The notes beneath the pieces are model-generated. The model was not told where the DNA came from. It was given only the letters and a program-made list of their open reading frames with translations, and searched no databases. The translations under genes were made by a program, and so were the position numbers. Positions 36,472-48,057 of a stretch of DNA of 64,000 bases are shown here, piece by piece (position 1 is the first letter of the stretch; every line of letters begins with the position of its first letter). Source of the DNA: Stenotrophomonas acidaminiphila (GTDB taxonomy: Bacteria > Pseudomonadota > Gammaproteobacteria > Xanthomonadales > Xanthomonadaceae); contig CP019797.1 of assembly GCA_002951995.1 (NCBI GenBank), positions 1,658,501 through 1,722,500 of the forward strand. The letters are read 5' to 3'.

Positions 36472-37967
36472 TCAGGCCGCGTCGGCCTGCTCGCGGCGCG
36501 GGCCTTCGGCCAGCGCGCGGCCGACCATGTCCACCAGCAGGTCCAGCTCGGCTTCGTCCATGCCGAAATGCGGGGTGAAGCGCAGCGAGTTCTCGCCGCC
36601 ATGGATCACGTTGACGCCGTGCATGCGCAGCCATTCCTCGGTGGAGTTGGCGCCATAACACTTGAACTGCGGGGCCAGTTCGCAGGAGAACAGCAGCCCG
36701 GTGCCCTGGACCTTGGTGATCAGCCCGCCCAGCCTGGCCTTGAGCGCCTCGAGCTTGCGCACCGCCTGTTCGCCGCGTTCGCGGATGTTGCGGCGTACCT
36801 CCGGGGTCAGCCGGGCCAGGGTGGCGCAGGCCACGTCCAGCGCGCGCGGGTTGGTGGTCATGGTGTTGCCGTACACGCCCTTGCGGTACAGGTGCGCGGC
36901 GTGTTCGGTGACGGCCAGCACCGACAGCGGGAACTGCGCGCCGTTCAGGGCCTTGGAGTAGGTCTCCATGTCCGGCGGGTCCAGGGTCTCGTAACCCGGG
37001 TAGTCGACGAAGGACAGGGTGCCATGGGCGCGCAGCGCGGCCTGGATCGAGTCGATCAGCAACAGGCTGCCGTGGGCGCGGGTCAGTTCGCGGGCCAGCT
37101 TGTAGAAGCTCACCGGCACCGCGCGGCCCGGGTCGCCTTCACCCATCACCGGCTCTAGGAACACCGCTTCGATGAACCAGTTGTGGGCCTTGGCGTCGTC
37201 GAACACCTTGCGCAGCGCCGCCTCGTCGTACGGGGCGATCGCGATCACGCTGTCCTCGCCGCGGTAGCTGGCCAGGAAGCGGTCGTAGGTCTTGCGGGTC
37301 GAGTCCGAATACAGCGCCGGGCGGTCGGTGCGGCCGTGGAAGCTGCCCTTGATGACCACGCGCTTGATCGTGGCGCCGGCGTGCGGCGCGCCCGGGTCGG
37401 TCTGCAGCTTGGCATTGATGTCGGCGATGCGCGCGGCCAGGCCGACCGCCTCGGAGCCGGAGTTCAGGCACATGAAGTGCGAGAACGGGCAGCCGCCGCG
37501 GGTATGGCCGATCTCCTTGCGCAGCGCCTGCACGAAGCGGCGCTGGGACAGGCTCGGGGTCATGATGTTGGCCATCACCTGCGGCTTGGCCGCGGCGGCC
37601 AGCACCTCGGGCGGGGTGTGGCCGAAGCCGAGCATGCCGTAGCCGCCGGCGTCGTACAGCACCGCGCCCTTGAGCGAGACCACCCACGGGCCGCAGGCGG
37701 CCAGTGCGATGTACGGCACCACCGCGTCATCGGCGTAGAAATTGACGAACCCGGACTGCATCGCGGCGATCTGGTCCTTCTCGTCCAGGTCCAGCAGGTC
37801 GGCCGCCTCGTCCTTGATGCGGGCGTATTCGCTGGCGGCCGCGGCGATCGCCGCGACCAGGTCGGGATGGGCGGCGGCCAGGCGTTCGACGGCGGCATCG
37901 TCCAGCCCGTGGTCAGGCGGGCGCCGGCGTGCGCGCGGAGCGCGGCGAGGGGGCCGAGTACGGTCAT
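36472..37967 (-). CDS. class III aminotransferase (PLP-dependent), probable one-base frameshift near the 5' end
   Basis: A PLP enzyme of about 498 residues. It shows GYGMLGFGHTPPEVL, FMCLNSGSEAVGLAARIAD, KGSFHGRTDRPALYSDS, EPVMGEGDPGRAVP and the Schiff-base lysine in TYSKALNGAQFPLSV. Substrate specificity (an omega-amino acid or amine) cannot be read off. From ATG 37967, with GGAG eight bases upstream, the first ~18 residues (TVLGPLAALRAHAGAR) lie one frame away from the rest; adding one base near 37915-37926 joins them to PDHGLDDAAVERLAAAHPDL. Without repair the main frame would start with a Pro/Arg-rich leader. An Lrp-type regulator diverges from it and is the likely controller. Confidence 0.85.
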
Positions 37968-37971
37968 GCTC

Positions 37972-38009
37972 ATCTCCAGAAAGGTCTTGTATAGCCATTA
38001 TCTGGAGAT
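37972..38009. promoter_or_regulatory. inverted repeat at the aminotransferase start
   Basis: ATCTCCAGA and TCTGGAGAT, perfect 9-bp arms 20 bases apart, the left arm touching the aminotransferase start codon and ribosome binding site. It may be an operator for the divergent Lrp-type protein or a leader hairpin that hides the ribosome binding site. Confidence 0.5.
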
Positions 38010-38052
38010 TCTGGTCATATGGCAGCTGTCATTCCGTCGAAAATCGGGTTAA

Positions 38053-38071
38053 TTTCGTCGAATCGACGAAA
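38053..38071. promoter_or_regulatory. 19-bp palindrome upstream of the Lrp-type gene
   Basis: TTTCGTCGA, A, TCGACGAAA: perfect 9-bp arms. It ends 12 bases before the GTG start of the regulator and is a good candidate for its own (autoregulatory) binding site. Confidence 0.65.
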
Positions 38072-38083
38072 CCGGGCCAAGAT

Positions 38084-38515
38084 GTGAAGATTTCCCCCGC
38101 CGACGAACGCCTGTTGTCCGTGCTGCGCGAGGACGCGCGCGCGTCCACCGCGCAGATTGCGCGCCGGCTCGGGCTGTCGCGCACCACCGTGCAGAGCCGC
38201 ATCGACCGGCTCGAGCAGCAGGGGGTGATCGCCGGCTACACGGTGCGTACCCACGAGGATTACGAGCAGGGCCAGGTACGCGCGCACGTGCTGATCACCG
38301 TGTCGCCGCGCAAGATGCCGGCGGTGGTCAAGGCGCTGCGCGAGATCGCCGAGGTGCGCAGCCTGCATTCGGTCAGCGGCGCCCATGACCTGGTGGCGAT
38401 GGTGGTGGTGGGCGGGGTCGGCGAGATGGACGTGGTCACCGACGCCATCGGCGTGATCGACGGGGTCGAGCGCACCACCAGCGCCATCATCCTGTCGACC
38501 AAGTTCGAGCGCTGA
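38084..38515 (+). CDS. Lrp/AsnC family transcriptional regulator
   Basis: A 143-residue regulator starting from GTG 38084. The N-terminal HTH ([46 protein letters not shown]) is followed by the RAM ligand-binding domain ([39 protein letters not shown]). Proteins of this type respond to amino acids and usually regulate the divergent neighbour, here the class III aminotransferase. Two inverted repeats between the genes fit this. The GTG start is preferred as it gives the standard short lead into the HTH. Confidence 0.9.
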   Translation: MKISPADERLLSVLREDARASTAQIARRLGLSRTTVQSRIDRLEQQGVIAGYTVRTHEDYEQGQVRAHVLITVSPRKMPAVVKALREIAEVRSLHSVSGAHDLVAMVVVGGVGEMDVVTDAIGVIDGVERTTSAIILSTKFER

Positions 38516-38532
38516 CGCATCCGGGCGTCCAC

Positions 38533-38560
38533 GCAGGTGCGGGGCAAGCCCCGCACCTGC
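38533..38560. repeat. REP-like perfect palindrome
   Basis: GCAGGTGCGGGGC, AA, GCCCCGCACCTGC: 13-bp perfect arms. It resembles the GTAG-type REP cores elsewhere in the window and lies just after the Lrp-type gene. Confidence 0.7.
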
Positions 38561-38581
38561 GGGTATGCGGCGCGCGCCCGG

Positions 38582-38587
38582 TACAAT
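38582..38587 (+). promoter_or_regulatory. -10 element for queA
   Basis: TACAAT preceded by CGG, about 30 bases before the TTG start of queA. The same GTACAATG context occurs before uup. No clear -35 is visible. Confidence 0.5.
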
Positions 38588-38616
38588 GGCCGGCTCCCCC
38601 GTTCGATGTTCCGGCC

Positions 38617-40849
<2,233 letters not shown>

Positions 40850-41088
40850 CGTTTTTCCTGCCCCCACAGCAGGGTGGCCGCCGGGCCGGGCCGCGCCGGC
40901 AGGCGGTAGGCAGGGGCAGGGCGGGCGGACAGGCACGACACGGGCGCCCGGGAGTAGGGCCGTGCGGCAGTCAGCGGCAGGCCCCGCCTTGCAATTGGAC
41001 CGGCCCGCCTCTATGGCATACTTCCACGCTTGAATCCGTTCCGCGGCGCCGGCCCCGGCAGGCACCGCCCGACAGTTAAGGACACACG

Positions 41089-41418
41089 ATGAACCCGATG
41101 GCTATCCTGCTTCCCGTCGCCCAGGCCGCCCCGGCCGCCCCGGGCATGGGCACTTTCCTGCTGCCGATCGCCCTGATCGCGGTCATGTACTTCCTGATGA
41201 TCCGCCCGCAGATGAAGCGCCAGAAGGAACACAAGGCGATGCTGGAGAAGATCGCCAGGGGCGACGAGGTGCTGACCAACGGCGGCATCGCCGGCGTGGT
41301 GACCGACATCGGCGACAACTTCATCACCGTCGAAGTGGCCGACAACGTCCGCATCCGCGTGCAGAAGGGCGCCATCGGCAACGTGCTGCCCAAGGGCACG
41401 CTGAAGTCCGCGGCCTGA
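41089..41418 (+). CDS. yajC: Sec translocon accessory protein YajC
   Basis: A 109-residue inner-membrane protein with one N-terminal membrane helix (GTFLLPIALIAVMYFLMI) followed by the conserved RPQMKRQKEHKAMLEKIARGDEVLTNGGIAG and a small cytosolic beta domain. It associates with SecD and SecF. The 239 bp gap before it contains no gene. TTGCAA (about 40991) and CATACT further on have too long a spacer for a confident promoter call. secD follows 60 bp later. Confidence 0.95.
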   Translation: MNPMAILLPVAQAAPAAPGMGTFLLPIALIAVMYFLMIRPQMKRQKEHKAMLEKIARGDEVLTNGGIAGVVTDIGDNFITVEVADNVRIRVQKGAIGNVLPKGTLKSAA

Positions 41419-41478
41419 GCCCGAGTTTCCCTTCCGTCATGACGCGGCGCCGGGACCGGCGTCGCGCAGGAACCCGCA

Positions 41479-43320
41479 ATGCTTGAATTCCCACGCTGGA
41501 AGTACTTCCTGATCCTGGTCGTCCTGGCGGTCAGCGCGCTGTATGCGCTGCCCAACGTGTACCAGAAGGACCCGTCCGTGCAGATCACCGCCAACCGCGG
41601 CGGGCAGATCGACGATGCCCTCAAGCAGCGCGTCAGCGCGGCGCTGGGCGAGGCCGGGGTCACGCCCAAGTCGGTGGAGAAGGAAGGCGAGAGCCTGATC
41701 GTCCGCCTCGGTTCGCTCGATGCCCAGACCCGCGCCAACGACGTGCTGCGCGAGACGGCCGGCGAGAACTACACCGTCGCCCTGAACCTGGCCTCGACCG
41801 TGCCGGACTGGCTGGCCGGGCTCGGCGGCAAGCCGATGGTGCTGGGCCTGGACCTGGTCGGTGGCGTGCACTTCGCCCTGCAGGTGGACAAGAAGGCCGC
41901 GGTGGACAAGCGCTTCGACGCGTTCGCCGAGGACATCCGCACCACGCTGCGCGACAGCCGCGTGGGCTACCGCGCGGTCGAGCGCCGCGGCGAGAGCGAC
42001 ATCCAGGTGACACTGGCCAATGCCGCCGACGCCGACAAGGCCCGTGCCGCGCTGGTCAAGGCGCAGCCGACCCTGACCTACTCCGGCAGCGGCGAGCGCA
42101 TCACCGTGACCGTGCCGCAGGCCGAGATGCTGCAGATCGCCTCCGGCGCCATCGAGCAGAACCTGACCACCCTGCGCAACCGCGTCAACGAGCTGGGCGT
42201 GGCCGAGCCGATCATCCAGCGCCAGGGCGACGACCGCATCGTGGTCGAGCTGCCGGGCGTGCAGGACACCGCAGAAGCCAAGCGCATGATCGGCGCCACC
42301 GCCACCCTGGAGTATCGCCTGGTGGTGGACGGCAACGCGCAGGACGCCATGACCAGCGGCCGCATCCCGCCGGAAGCGCGCCTGTACCGCGACCGCCGTG
42401 GCATGCCGGTGCTGCTGAACAAGCGCACCATCGTCACCGGTGACCAGATGGTCAAGGCCGAGGTCTCCACCGACCAGAACGGCCTGCCGGCGGTCGCGGT
42501 CACGCTCAACAGCGTCGGCGGCCAGCGCATGTTCGACGTCACCAGCGTCAACGTGAACAAGCCGATGGCCGTGGTCTACACCGAGCGCATTCCGCAGGTG
42601 ACCATGGTCGATGGCAAGGAAGTGCGCAGCTTCCGGGTCAAGGAAGAAGTCATTTCCGTGGCCAACATCAACAGCCCGCTGGGCAAGAACTTCATCACCA
42701 CCGGCCTGGAGAAGACCGAGGCCGACAGCCTGGCCAAGCTGCTGCGCGCCGGTTCGCTGGCCGCGCCGATGGACTTCGTCGAGGAATACGTGATCGGCCC
42801 CAGCCTGGGCGCGGAGAACGTGGCCCGCGGCGTCAAGGCGGTGGTGTTCTCGTTCGTGTTCACCCTGGTGTTCTTCACCATCTACTACCGCATGTTCGGC
42901 GCGATCACCTCGGTGGCGCTGCTGTTCAACCTGCTGATCGTGGTGGCGGTGATGTCGCTGTTCGGCGCGACCATGACCCTGCCGGGCTTCGCCGGCCTGG
43001 CGCTGTCGGTCGGCCTGTCGGTGGACGCCAACGTGCTGATCAACGAGCGCATCCGCGAGGAACTGCGGCTGGGCATGCCGGGCAAGGCCGCCATCGCCGC
43101 CGGTTACGAGAAGGCCTCGGGCACCATCCTCGACGCCAACCTCACCGGCCTGATCGTGGGCGTGGCGCTGTATGCGTTCGGCACCGGTCCGCTGAAGGGC
43201 TTCGCGCTGACCATGATCATCGGCATCTTCGCCTCGATGTTCACCGCGATCACCGTGTCGCGTGCGCTGGCGGTGCTGATCTACGGCCGTCGCAACAAGC
43301 TCCAGTCCGTGGCGATCTGA
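41479..43320 (+). CDS. secD: protein translocase subunit SecD
   Basis: A 613-residue inner-membrane protein that, with SecF, uses the proton gradient to pull exported proteins across. TM1 is at the N-terminus (FLILVVLAVSALYALPNVY). The large periplasmic P1 domain follows, with LGLDLVGGVHFALQV near its start and the IVVELPGVQDTAEAKRMIG block. Five C-terminal membrane segments start at about residue 455 and contain GLALSVGLSVDANVLINERIREE, where the Asp is the proton-pathway residue. Length is normal for gammaproteobacteria. A strong terminator lies between this gene and secF. Confidence 0.97.
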   Translation: MLEFPRWKYFLILVVLAVSALYALPNVYQKDPSVQITANRGGQIDDALKQRVSAALGEAGVTPKSVEKEGESLIVRLGSLDAQTRANDVLRETAGENYTVALNLASTVPDWLAGLGGKPMVLGLDLVGGVHFALQVDKKAAVDKRFDAFAEDIRTTLRDSRVGYRAVERRGESDIQVTLANAADADKARAALVKAQPTLTYSGSGERITVTVPQAEMLQIASGAIEQNLTTLRNRVNELGVAEPIIQRQGDDRIVVELPGVQDTAEAKRMIGATATLEYRLVVDGNAQDAMTSGRIPPEARLYRDRRGMPVLLNKRTIVTGDQMVKAEVSTDQNGLPAVAVTLNSVGGQRMFDVTSVNVNKPMAVVYTERIPQVTMVDGKEVRSFRVKEEVISVANINSPLGKNFITTGLEKTEADSLAKLLRAGSLAAPMDFVEEYVIGPSLGAENVARGVKAVVFSFVFTLVFFTIYYRMFGAITSVALLFNLLIVVAVMSLFGATMTLPGFAGLALSVGLSVDANVLINERIREELRLGMPGKAAIAAGYEKASGTILDANLTGLIVGVALYAFGTGPLKGFALTMIIGIFASMFTAITVSRALAVLIYGRRNKLQSVAI

Positions 43321-43340
43321 CGCGAATCCCTTCGCGAAAG

Positions 43341-43366
43341 CCCGCACATGCGTGTGCGGGTTTTTT
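43341..43366 (+). terminator. intrinsic terminator between secD and secF
   Basis: CCCGCACA, TGCG loop, TGTGCGGG, then TTTTTT. A textbook stem and T tract inside the secDF operon; it ends 16 bases before the secF ATG. Confidence 0.85.
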
Positions 43367-43381
43367 AAGGAAAATCCCTGC

Positions 43382-44350
43382 ATGAAACTATTCCCGCTCC
43401 ACATCGTCCCGAACGACACCAACATCGACTTCATGCGCCACCGCAGGCCGGTGCTCGCGTTGATGGTGGTGCTGCTGCTGGTGTCGCTGGCGATCATCGG
43501 CTTCAAGGGCTTCAACTACGCGCTGGAGTTCACCGGCGGCACGGTGGTGCGTACCCACTTCGAGAAGAGCGTCGACGCCGAAGCGGTGCGCGAGCGCCTG
43601 GCCGCGGCCGGCTTCGAGAACGCCCAGGTGCAGAGCGTGGGCGGCGGCAACGACCTGATGATCCGCCTGCCGCCCGATGGCGAGCACAACAACGCCGCCG
43701 ACGCCGCGCAGAAGGTCGCCGAGAAGGTCCGCGCCGCGATCAGCCTGCCCGGCAACGCCGCTACCGCGCAGCCGGGCGAGTTCGTCGGCCCGCAGGTCGG
43801 CAAGGACCTGGTGATGAACGGCATCTACGCGACGCTGTTCATGGTGATCGGCTTCCTGATCTACATCGCCGCGCGCTTCGAGTGGAAGTTCGCGATGGTG
43901 GCCAGCATCACCGCGTTCTTCGACCTGATCCTGACCGTGGCCTACATGTCGCTGCTCGGCCGCGAGTTCGACCTGACCGTGCTGGCCGGCATGCTGTCGG
44001 TGATGGGCTTTGCCATCAACGACATCATCGTGGTGTTCGACCGCGTGCGCGAGAACTTCCGCAGCCTGCGCGTGGAGCCGCTGGAAGTGCTGAACCGCTC
44101 GATCAACCAGACGCTGTCGCGCACGGTGATCACCGCGGTGCTGTTCTTCCTGTCGGCGCTGGCGCTGTACCTGTACGGTGGCGAGTCGATGGAAGGCCTG
44201 GCCGAGACCCACATGGTCGGCGCGGTGATCGTGGTGGTGTCGTCGGTCATCGTGGCCGTCCCGCTGCTCAGCATCGGGCCGTTCAAGGTCTCCAAGCAGG
44301 ACCTGCTGCCCAAGGCCAAGGACGTCGAGGAACTGGCGCGCCGCCCGTAA
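43382..44350 (+). CDS. secF: protein translocase subunit SecF
   Basis: A 322-residue partner of SecD with six membrane segments. It has the start RPVLALMVVLLLVSLAIIGFKGFNYALEFTGGT, the periplasmic P4 domain, and the membrane region with VLAGMLSVMGFAINDIIVVFDRVREN (family Asp) and LNQT-like SINQTLSRTVITA. Length is typical. The gene is preceded by AAGGAAAA as ribosome binding site and, unusually, by a strong terminator that would reduce its expression relative to secD unless read through. A terminator follows at 44372-44400. Confidence 0.96.
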   Translation: MKLFPLHIVPNDTNIDFMRHRRPVLALMVVLLLVSLAIIGFKGFNYALEFTGGTVVRTHFEKSVDAEAVRERLAAAGFENAQVQSVGGGNDLMIRLPPDGEHNNAADAAQKVAEKVRAAISLPGNAATAQPGEFVGPQVGKDLVMNGIYATLFMVIGFLIYIAARFEWKFAMVASITAFFDLILTVAYMSLLGREFDLTVLAGMLSVMGFAINDIIVVFDRVRENFRSLRVEPLEVLNRSINQTLSRTVITAVLFFLSALALYLYGGESMEGLAETHMVGAVIVVVSSVIVAVPLLSIGPFKVSKQDLLPKAKDVEELARRP

Positions 44351-44371
44351 GGCCCGCCACCTCCCGACCGC

Positions 44372-44400
44372 GAAAGAGCCGCGCACCGCGCGGCTCTTTC
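44372..44400. terminator. terminator after secF
   Basis: GAAAGAGCCGCGC, ACC, GCGCGGCTCTTTC: perfect arms ending in CTTTC with flanking A and T runs, usable on both strands. Confidence 0.75.
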
Positions 44401-44555
44401 CATTTGCGGCCTGCCCGCGATGACGCCGCCGGGGCGCCGGTTCCATGCGGTGGCGTCGGTTGTTTTCGCTGCGGGCGCACACTACGATCCTCGCGGTTCG
44501 GCGCCTGCCCGGCGTGTGCCGCGGCGCTGTTTTCCCGTATCCAACCGAGGTTTCC

Positions 44556-45818
44556 ATGGTCATCAAACCGCGTGTGCGCGGCTTCATCTGCGTCACCACC
44601 CATCCGGCCGGCTGCGACGCGGCGGTCAAGGAACAGATCGACTACATCAAGGCGCAGCCCAGGCTCGCCCATGGCCCGAAGAAGGTGCTGGTGATCGGTG
44701 CGTCCACCGGTTACGGCCTGGCCGCGCGCATCAAGGCCGCCTTCGGCAGCGGCGCCGCCACGCTGGGCGTGTTCTTCGAGCGGCCGGGCAGCGAAAGCAA
44801 GCCGGGCACGGCGGGGTGGTACAACTCGGCTGCGTTCGAGAAGTACGCGCACCAGGCCGGCCTGTACGCGCGCAGCGTCAACGGTGATGCATTCTCCGAC
44901 GAGGTCAAGGCCAAGGTCATCGAGATCATCAAGGCCGACCTGGGCCAGGTCGACCAGGTGGTCTACAGCCTGGCATCGCCGCGCCGCAAGCACCCGAAGA
45001 CCGGCGAGGTGATCAGCTCCACGCTCAAGCCGATCGGCGCGCCGATCACGCTGCGCGGCCTGGATACCGACAAGGAAGTGCTGACCGAGACCACCCTGCA
45101 GCCGGCCAGCGCCGAGGAAATCGCCGGCACCGTGCAGGTGATGGGCGGCGAAGACTGGCAGATGTGGATCGACGCGCTGCTGGAAGCCGGGGTGCTGGCA
45201 CCGGGCGCGACCACCACCGCGTTCACCTACGTCGGCGAGGAAATCACCCAGGCGATCTACTGGAACGGCTCCATCGGCGCCGCCAAGAAGGACCTGGACG
45301 CCAAGGTCAAGGACATCCGCGCCCGCCTGCAGGGCATCGGTGGCGACGCCCGCGTGTCGGTGCTCAAGGCGGTGGTCACCCAGGCCAGCTCGGCGATCCC
45401 GACCATGCCGCTGTACCTGTCGCTGCTGTTCAAGGTGATGAAGGACGAGGGCACCCACGAAGGCTGCATCGAGCAGCTCGACACCCTGTACGACATTCTC
45501 TACAACGGGCCGCAGGGCGGCGCCAACGCCGCCGACCACATCCGCCGCGACCTGGTCGACGGCAAGGGCCGCAGCGTCGCGCTGGTGGACGAGGAAGGCC
45601 GCCTGCGCGCCGACTACAAGGAAATGGCGCCGGAGGTGCAGGGCAGGGTGGTCGCGCTGTGGCCGCAGGTGACCAACGAGAACCTGTACGAGATCAGCGA
45701 CCTGGCCGGCTACAAGGCGGACTTCCTGCGCCTGTTCGGTTTCGGCATCGACGGCGTGGACTATGACGCCGACGTCAACCCGGACGTGAAGATTGAGAAC
45801 CTGGTTGACCTGACCTGA
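44556..45818 (+). CDS. fabV: trans-2-enoyl-CoA/enoyl-ACP reductase FabV
   Basis: A reductase of 420 residues performing the last step of each fatty acid elongation cycle with NADH. The cofactor motif is [15 protein letters not shown], and the FabV catalytic pattern Tyr-x8-Lys is visible as [22 protein letters not shown] and [13 protein letters not shown] are other family blocks. FabV is the triclosan-resistant enoyl reductase typical of Xanthomonas and Pseudomonas. ATG 44556 gives the standard [11 protein letters not shown] start; the open frame further upstream is not conserved in appearance. A terminator follows. Confidence 0.95.
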   Translation: MVIKPRVRGFICVTTHPAGCDAAVKEQIDYIKAQPRLAHGPKKVLVIGASTGYGLAARIKAAFGSGAATLGVFFERPGSESKPGTAGWYNSAAFEKYAHQAGLYARSVNGDAFSDEVKAKVIEIIKADLGQVDQVVYSLASPRRKHPKTGEVISSTLKPIGAPITLRGLDTDKEVLTETTLQPASAEEIAGTVQVMGGEDWQMWIDALLEAGVLAPGATTTAFTYVGEEITQAIYWNGSIGAAKKDLDAKVKDIRARLQGIGGDARVSVLKAVVTQASSAIPTMPLYLSLLFKVMKDEGTHEGCIEQLDTLYDILYNGPQGGANAADHIRRDLVDGKGRSVALVDEEGRLRADYKEMAPEVQGRVVALWPQVTNENLYEISDLAGYKADFLRLFGFGIDGVDYDADVNPDVKIENLVDLT

Positions 45819-45823
45819 TACGC

Positions 45824-45851
45824 AAAAGGCCGGCGTCCACGCCGGCCTTTT
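45824..45851. terminator. bidirectional terminator between fabV and fimX
   Basis: AAAAGGCCGGCGT, CC, ACGCCGGCCTTTT: perfect stem with A and T tracts on both sides, between convergent genes. Confidence 0.85.
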
Positions 45852-45888
45852 CGCATGCGACCCGGGCCGGCCGCTGGCCGGCGCGGTC

Positions 45889-47964
45889 TTACGCGTTGAA
45901 CTCGAAGTTCATCTCCGGGCCGGCGGGGCCGACGAAGTCGCCCTGCACGTAATCCACGCCGGAGGTGAACAGCAGGCTCATCGTCGCCGCATCGGAGACG
46001 AACTCGGCGATGGTGCGGATGTCCTGCGACTGCGCGCGCGTGGTGATTTCCTGGATCTTGGGCAGCTGCTCGCGGGCCAGTGCCGGGTCCGCGGTGAAGC
46101 TGCTGTCCAGCTTGAGGAAACCCGGCTGGAAGTGGGCCAGCAGCTGGAACGAATCGAGCCCGGAACCGAACTGCTCCAGCCCGACCTTGCAACCCAGCGC
46201 CGAGGCCGCGGCCAGGAACTGCTGGGCATTGCGCAGGTGGGTGAACACCTTGGCCTCGGGGACCTGCAGCCACAGCTGGTCGCCGGACACCCCCTCGGCC
46301 TGCAGGCCGTCGCGGATCACCGCCAGCAGCTGCGGATCGGAGAACGATTCGGGCGTGATCCGCACCATCATGCAGGTGCGATGGCCGGCGCGGCGGCGTT
46401 CGCCCAGCGCCTGGATCGCATGCCCGACCACCCAGCGGTTGATCGGCGCCAGCAGGCCCTGGTCCTCGGCGATCGGCAGGAAGGTCGAAGGCCCGACCAT
46501 CTCGTTGTTGTTGCGCAGCTGCAGCGAGGTGTCGTACAGCTGGATCGCCTCGCCCATGAGGTTGATGACCGGGCGGAAGCGCAGCTGGAAGCCCTCGCCC
46601 TCGAGCGCGCCGCGCATCAGCTCCACCCAGCGCTGGATGCGCTCTTCCTCGACGCGGTCGGCGGCCCCCGGGTCGAACACCTTGACCGTGTTGCCGCCCA
46701 GTTCGGTCGCGGTGCGGGTGCAGTCGCTGGCGCGGGCCAGCACCTGGCCGACGCTGGCGATCTTCTCGCCGACCTGCACGCCGCCGATGCTGACGGTGAC
46801 CGTCGCCGAGCGTGCGCCGATGCTGAATACATGTGAGGCGAAGGCGCCGCGCACGCGTTCGGCCAGCCCCATGGTATGCGCGTAGTCGCCCTGGGCGAGG
46901 ATGGCGAAGCTGTGCTCGCCGAAACGCGCCAGCGACAGGCCGTCGCCGAGCGTTGCGGCCAGATGCTGGCCGAGCGCGGCAACCAGTGCGTCGGCCGAGT
47001 CCAGCCCGATGTCGGGCAGCAGCCGCGCGTAGTGGTCCGGCTCCACCAGCAGGAAGCCGTACTGGCCGTCGCTGCGGCTGACCTGGGCCACGGCGTTTTC
47101 CAGGTGCACCATGAAGGTCGGGCGGTTGAGCAGGCCGGTGACCTGGTCGCGCTGGCGCAGCGCCTCGACCTCGCGCGCCAGTTCGGGGTCGAACTCCTCG
47201 CGGCGGCGGAACACCACCTGGAAGCAGGACTCGCCCTCGTAGGTGGCGGCGGTGAACTCCATCGTCGCCGGGAAGCTCTCGCCATCCTGGTTGCGCGCAT
47301 GCACCTCGTACTGCGGCGGCGGCGGCTCGCCCTTGCCCAGCGCCTTGAGCAGCTGCTTGAAATCCTCCACATGCTGCGGCGCGACCATGTCCAGCAGCGA
47401 AATGCCTTCCACGTCCTCGAACGCGTCGTAGCCGAACATCTCCAGGTAGGCCTCGTTGGCGCGGATGTGCATGCCTTCGTGGATGTAGGCGATGGGGTCG
47501 CGCGAAGAGGCGATCAGCGCGTCGCAGCGGCGCTCGGTCTCGCGCATCTGCGCCTCGATGCGGCGCAGGCCGCGGCGGGCCTGCAGGTCGGTCCATTCGT
47601 CGCGCACCACGGCCAGCAGGTGCTCGGGCCGGTGGCGCAGGGCAATGGCGCGGATGCCATTGGCACCCGATTCCACCAGCGTCTGCTCGTCCACCTGCTC
47701 GGCCAGCGCGATCACCGGGATGTCCTTGCCGCTGGCGGCGATCTGCTGGCTGAGCAGCAGCTGCGGGATCACCTGCGACGGCGCGCACAGCACCAGGTCG
47801 ATGGCCTGGCTGGACACGATGTCCGCCAGTTCCGCCGGTGCCTGCGGCCGGTATGGGCGGACGGCGATGCCGCTGTTGCGCAAGGTGCTGACGATCGCCT
47901 CTGCGTTCTCGGCGCTGTCATCGACGATCAGCAGGCGCAGGGTTGATTCTTTGCCGTTCTGCAT
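45889..47964 (-). CDS. fimX: FimX-like cyclic di-GMP receptor (REC-PAS-GGDEF-EAL, degenerate)
   Basis: A 691-residue protein with four domains: receiver-like (about 1-125, RLLIVDDSAENAEAI), PAS (about 150-265, SSRDPIAYIHEGMHIRANEAYLEMFG), GGDEF (about 270-430) and EAL (about 435-690). Both catalytic motifs are lost. GGDEF reads GEHSF (ARFGEHSFAIL), and the EAL motif position reads YDTSL (QLYDTSLQLR). It should therefore bind c-di-GMP rather than make or break it, as described for FimX in Xanthomonas and Pseudomonas, where it controls type IV pilus assembly with PilZ and PilB. No pilus gene is adjacent here. Confidence 0.88.
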   Translation of the reverse strand: MQNGKESTLRLLIVDDSAENAEAIVSTLRNSGIAVRPYRPQAPAELADIVSSQAIDLVLCAPSQVIPQLLLSQQIAASGKDIPVIALAEQVDEQTLVESGANGIRAIALRHRPEHLLAVVRDEWTDLQARRGLRRIEAQMRETERRCDALIASSRDPIAYIHEGMHIRANEAYLEMFGYDAFEDVEGISLLDMVAPQHVEDFKQLLKALGKGEPPPPQYEVHARNQDGESFPATMEFTAATYEGESCFQVVFRRREEFDPELAREVEALRQRDQVTGLLNRPTFMVHLENAVAQVSRSDGQYGFLLVEPDHYARLLPDIGLDSADALVAALGQHLAATLGDGLSLARFGEHSFAILAQGDYAHTMGLAERVRGAFASHVFSIGARSATVTVSIGGVQVGEKIASVGQVLARASDCTRTATELGGNTVKVFDPGAADRVEEERIQRWVELMRGALEGEGFQLRFRPVINLMGEAIQLYDTSLQLRNNNEMVGPSTFLPIAEDQGLLAPINRWVVGHAIQALGERRRAGHRTCMMVRITPESFSDPQLLAVIRDGLQAEGVSGDQLWLQVPEAKVFTHLRNAQQFLAAASALGCKVGLEQFGSGLDSFQLLAHFQPGFLKLDSSFTADPALAREQLPKIQEITTRAQSQDIRTIAEFVSDAATMSLLFTSGVDYVQGDFVGPAGPEMNFEFNA

Positions 47965-48057
47965 TCAGGACTCCCCTCTGACCGGGTTTAATACAACATG
48001 GCCGCGGTGCCGTCCATGAGCCGATCGCTTGCCTGTGACGCGGTTCCTGTGCCGGGC

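Noticed and set aside
40850..41088. Small RNA or gene in the tgt-yajC gap
   Set aside because: No open frame with a start signal and no clear promoter or terminator stem; I see only candidate promoter fragments.
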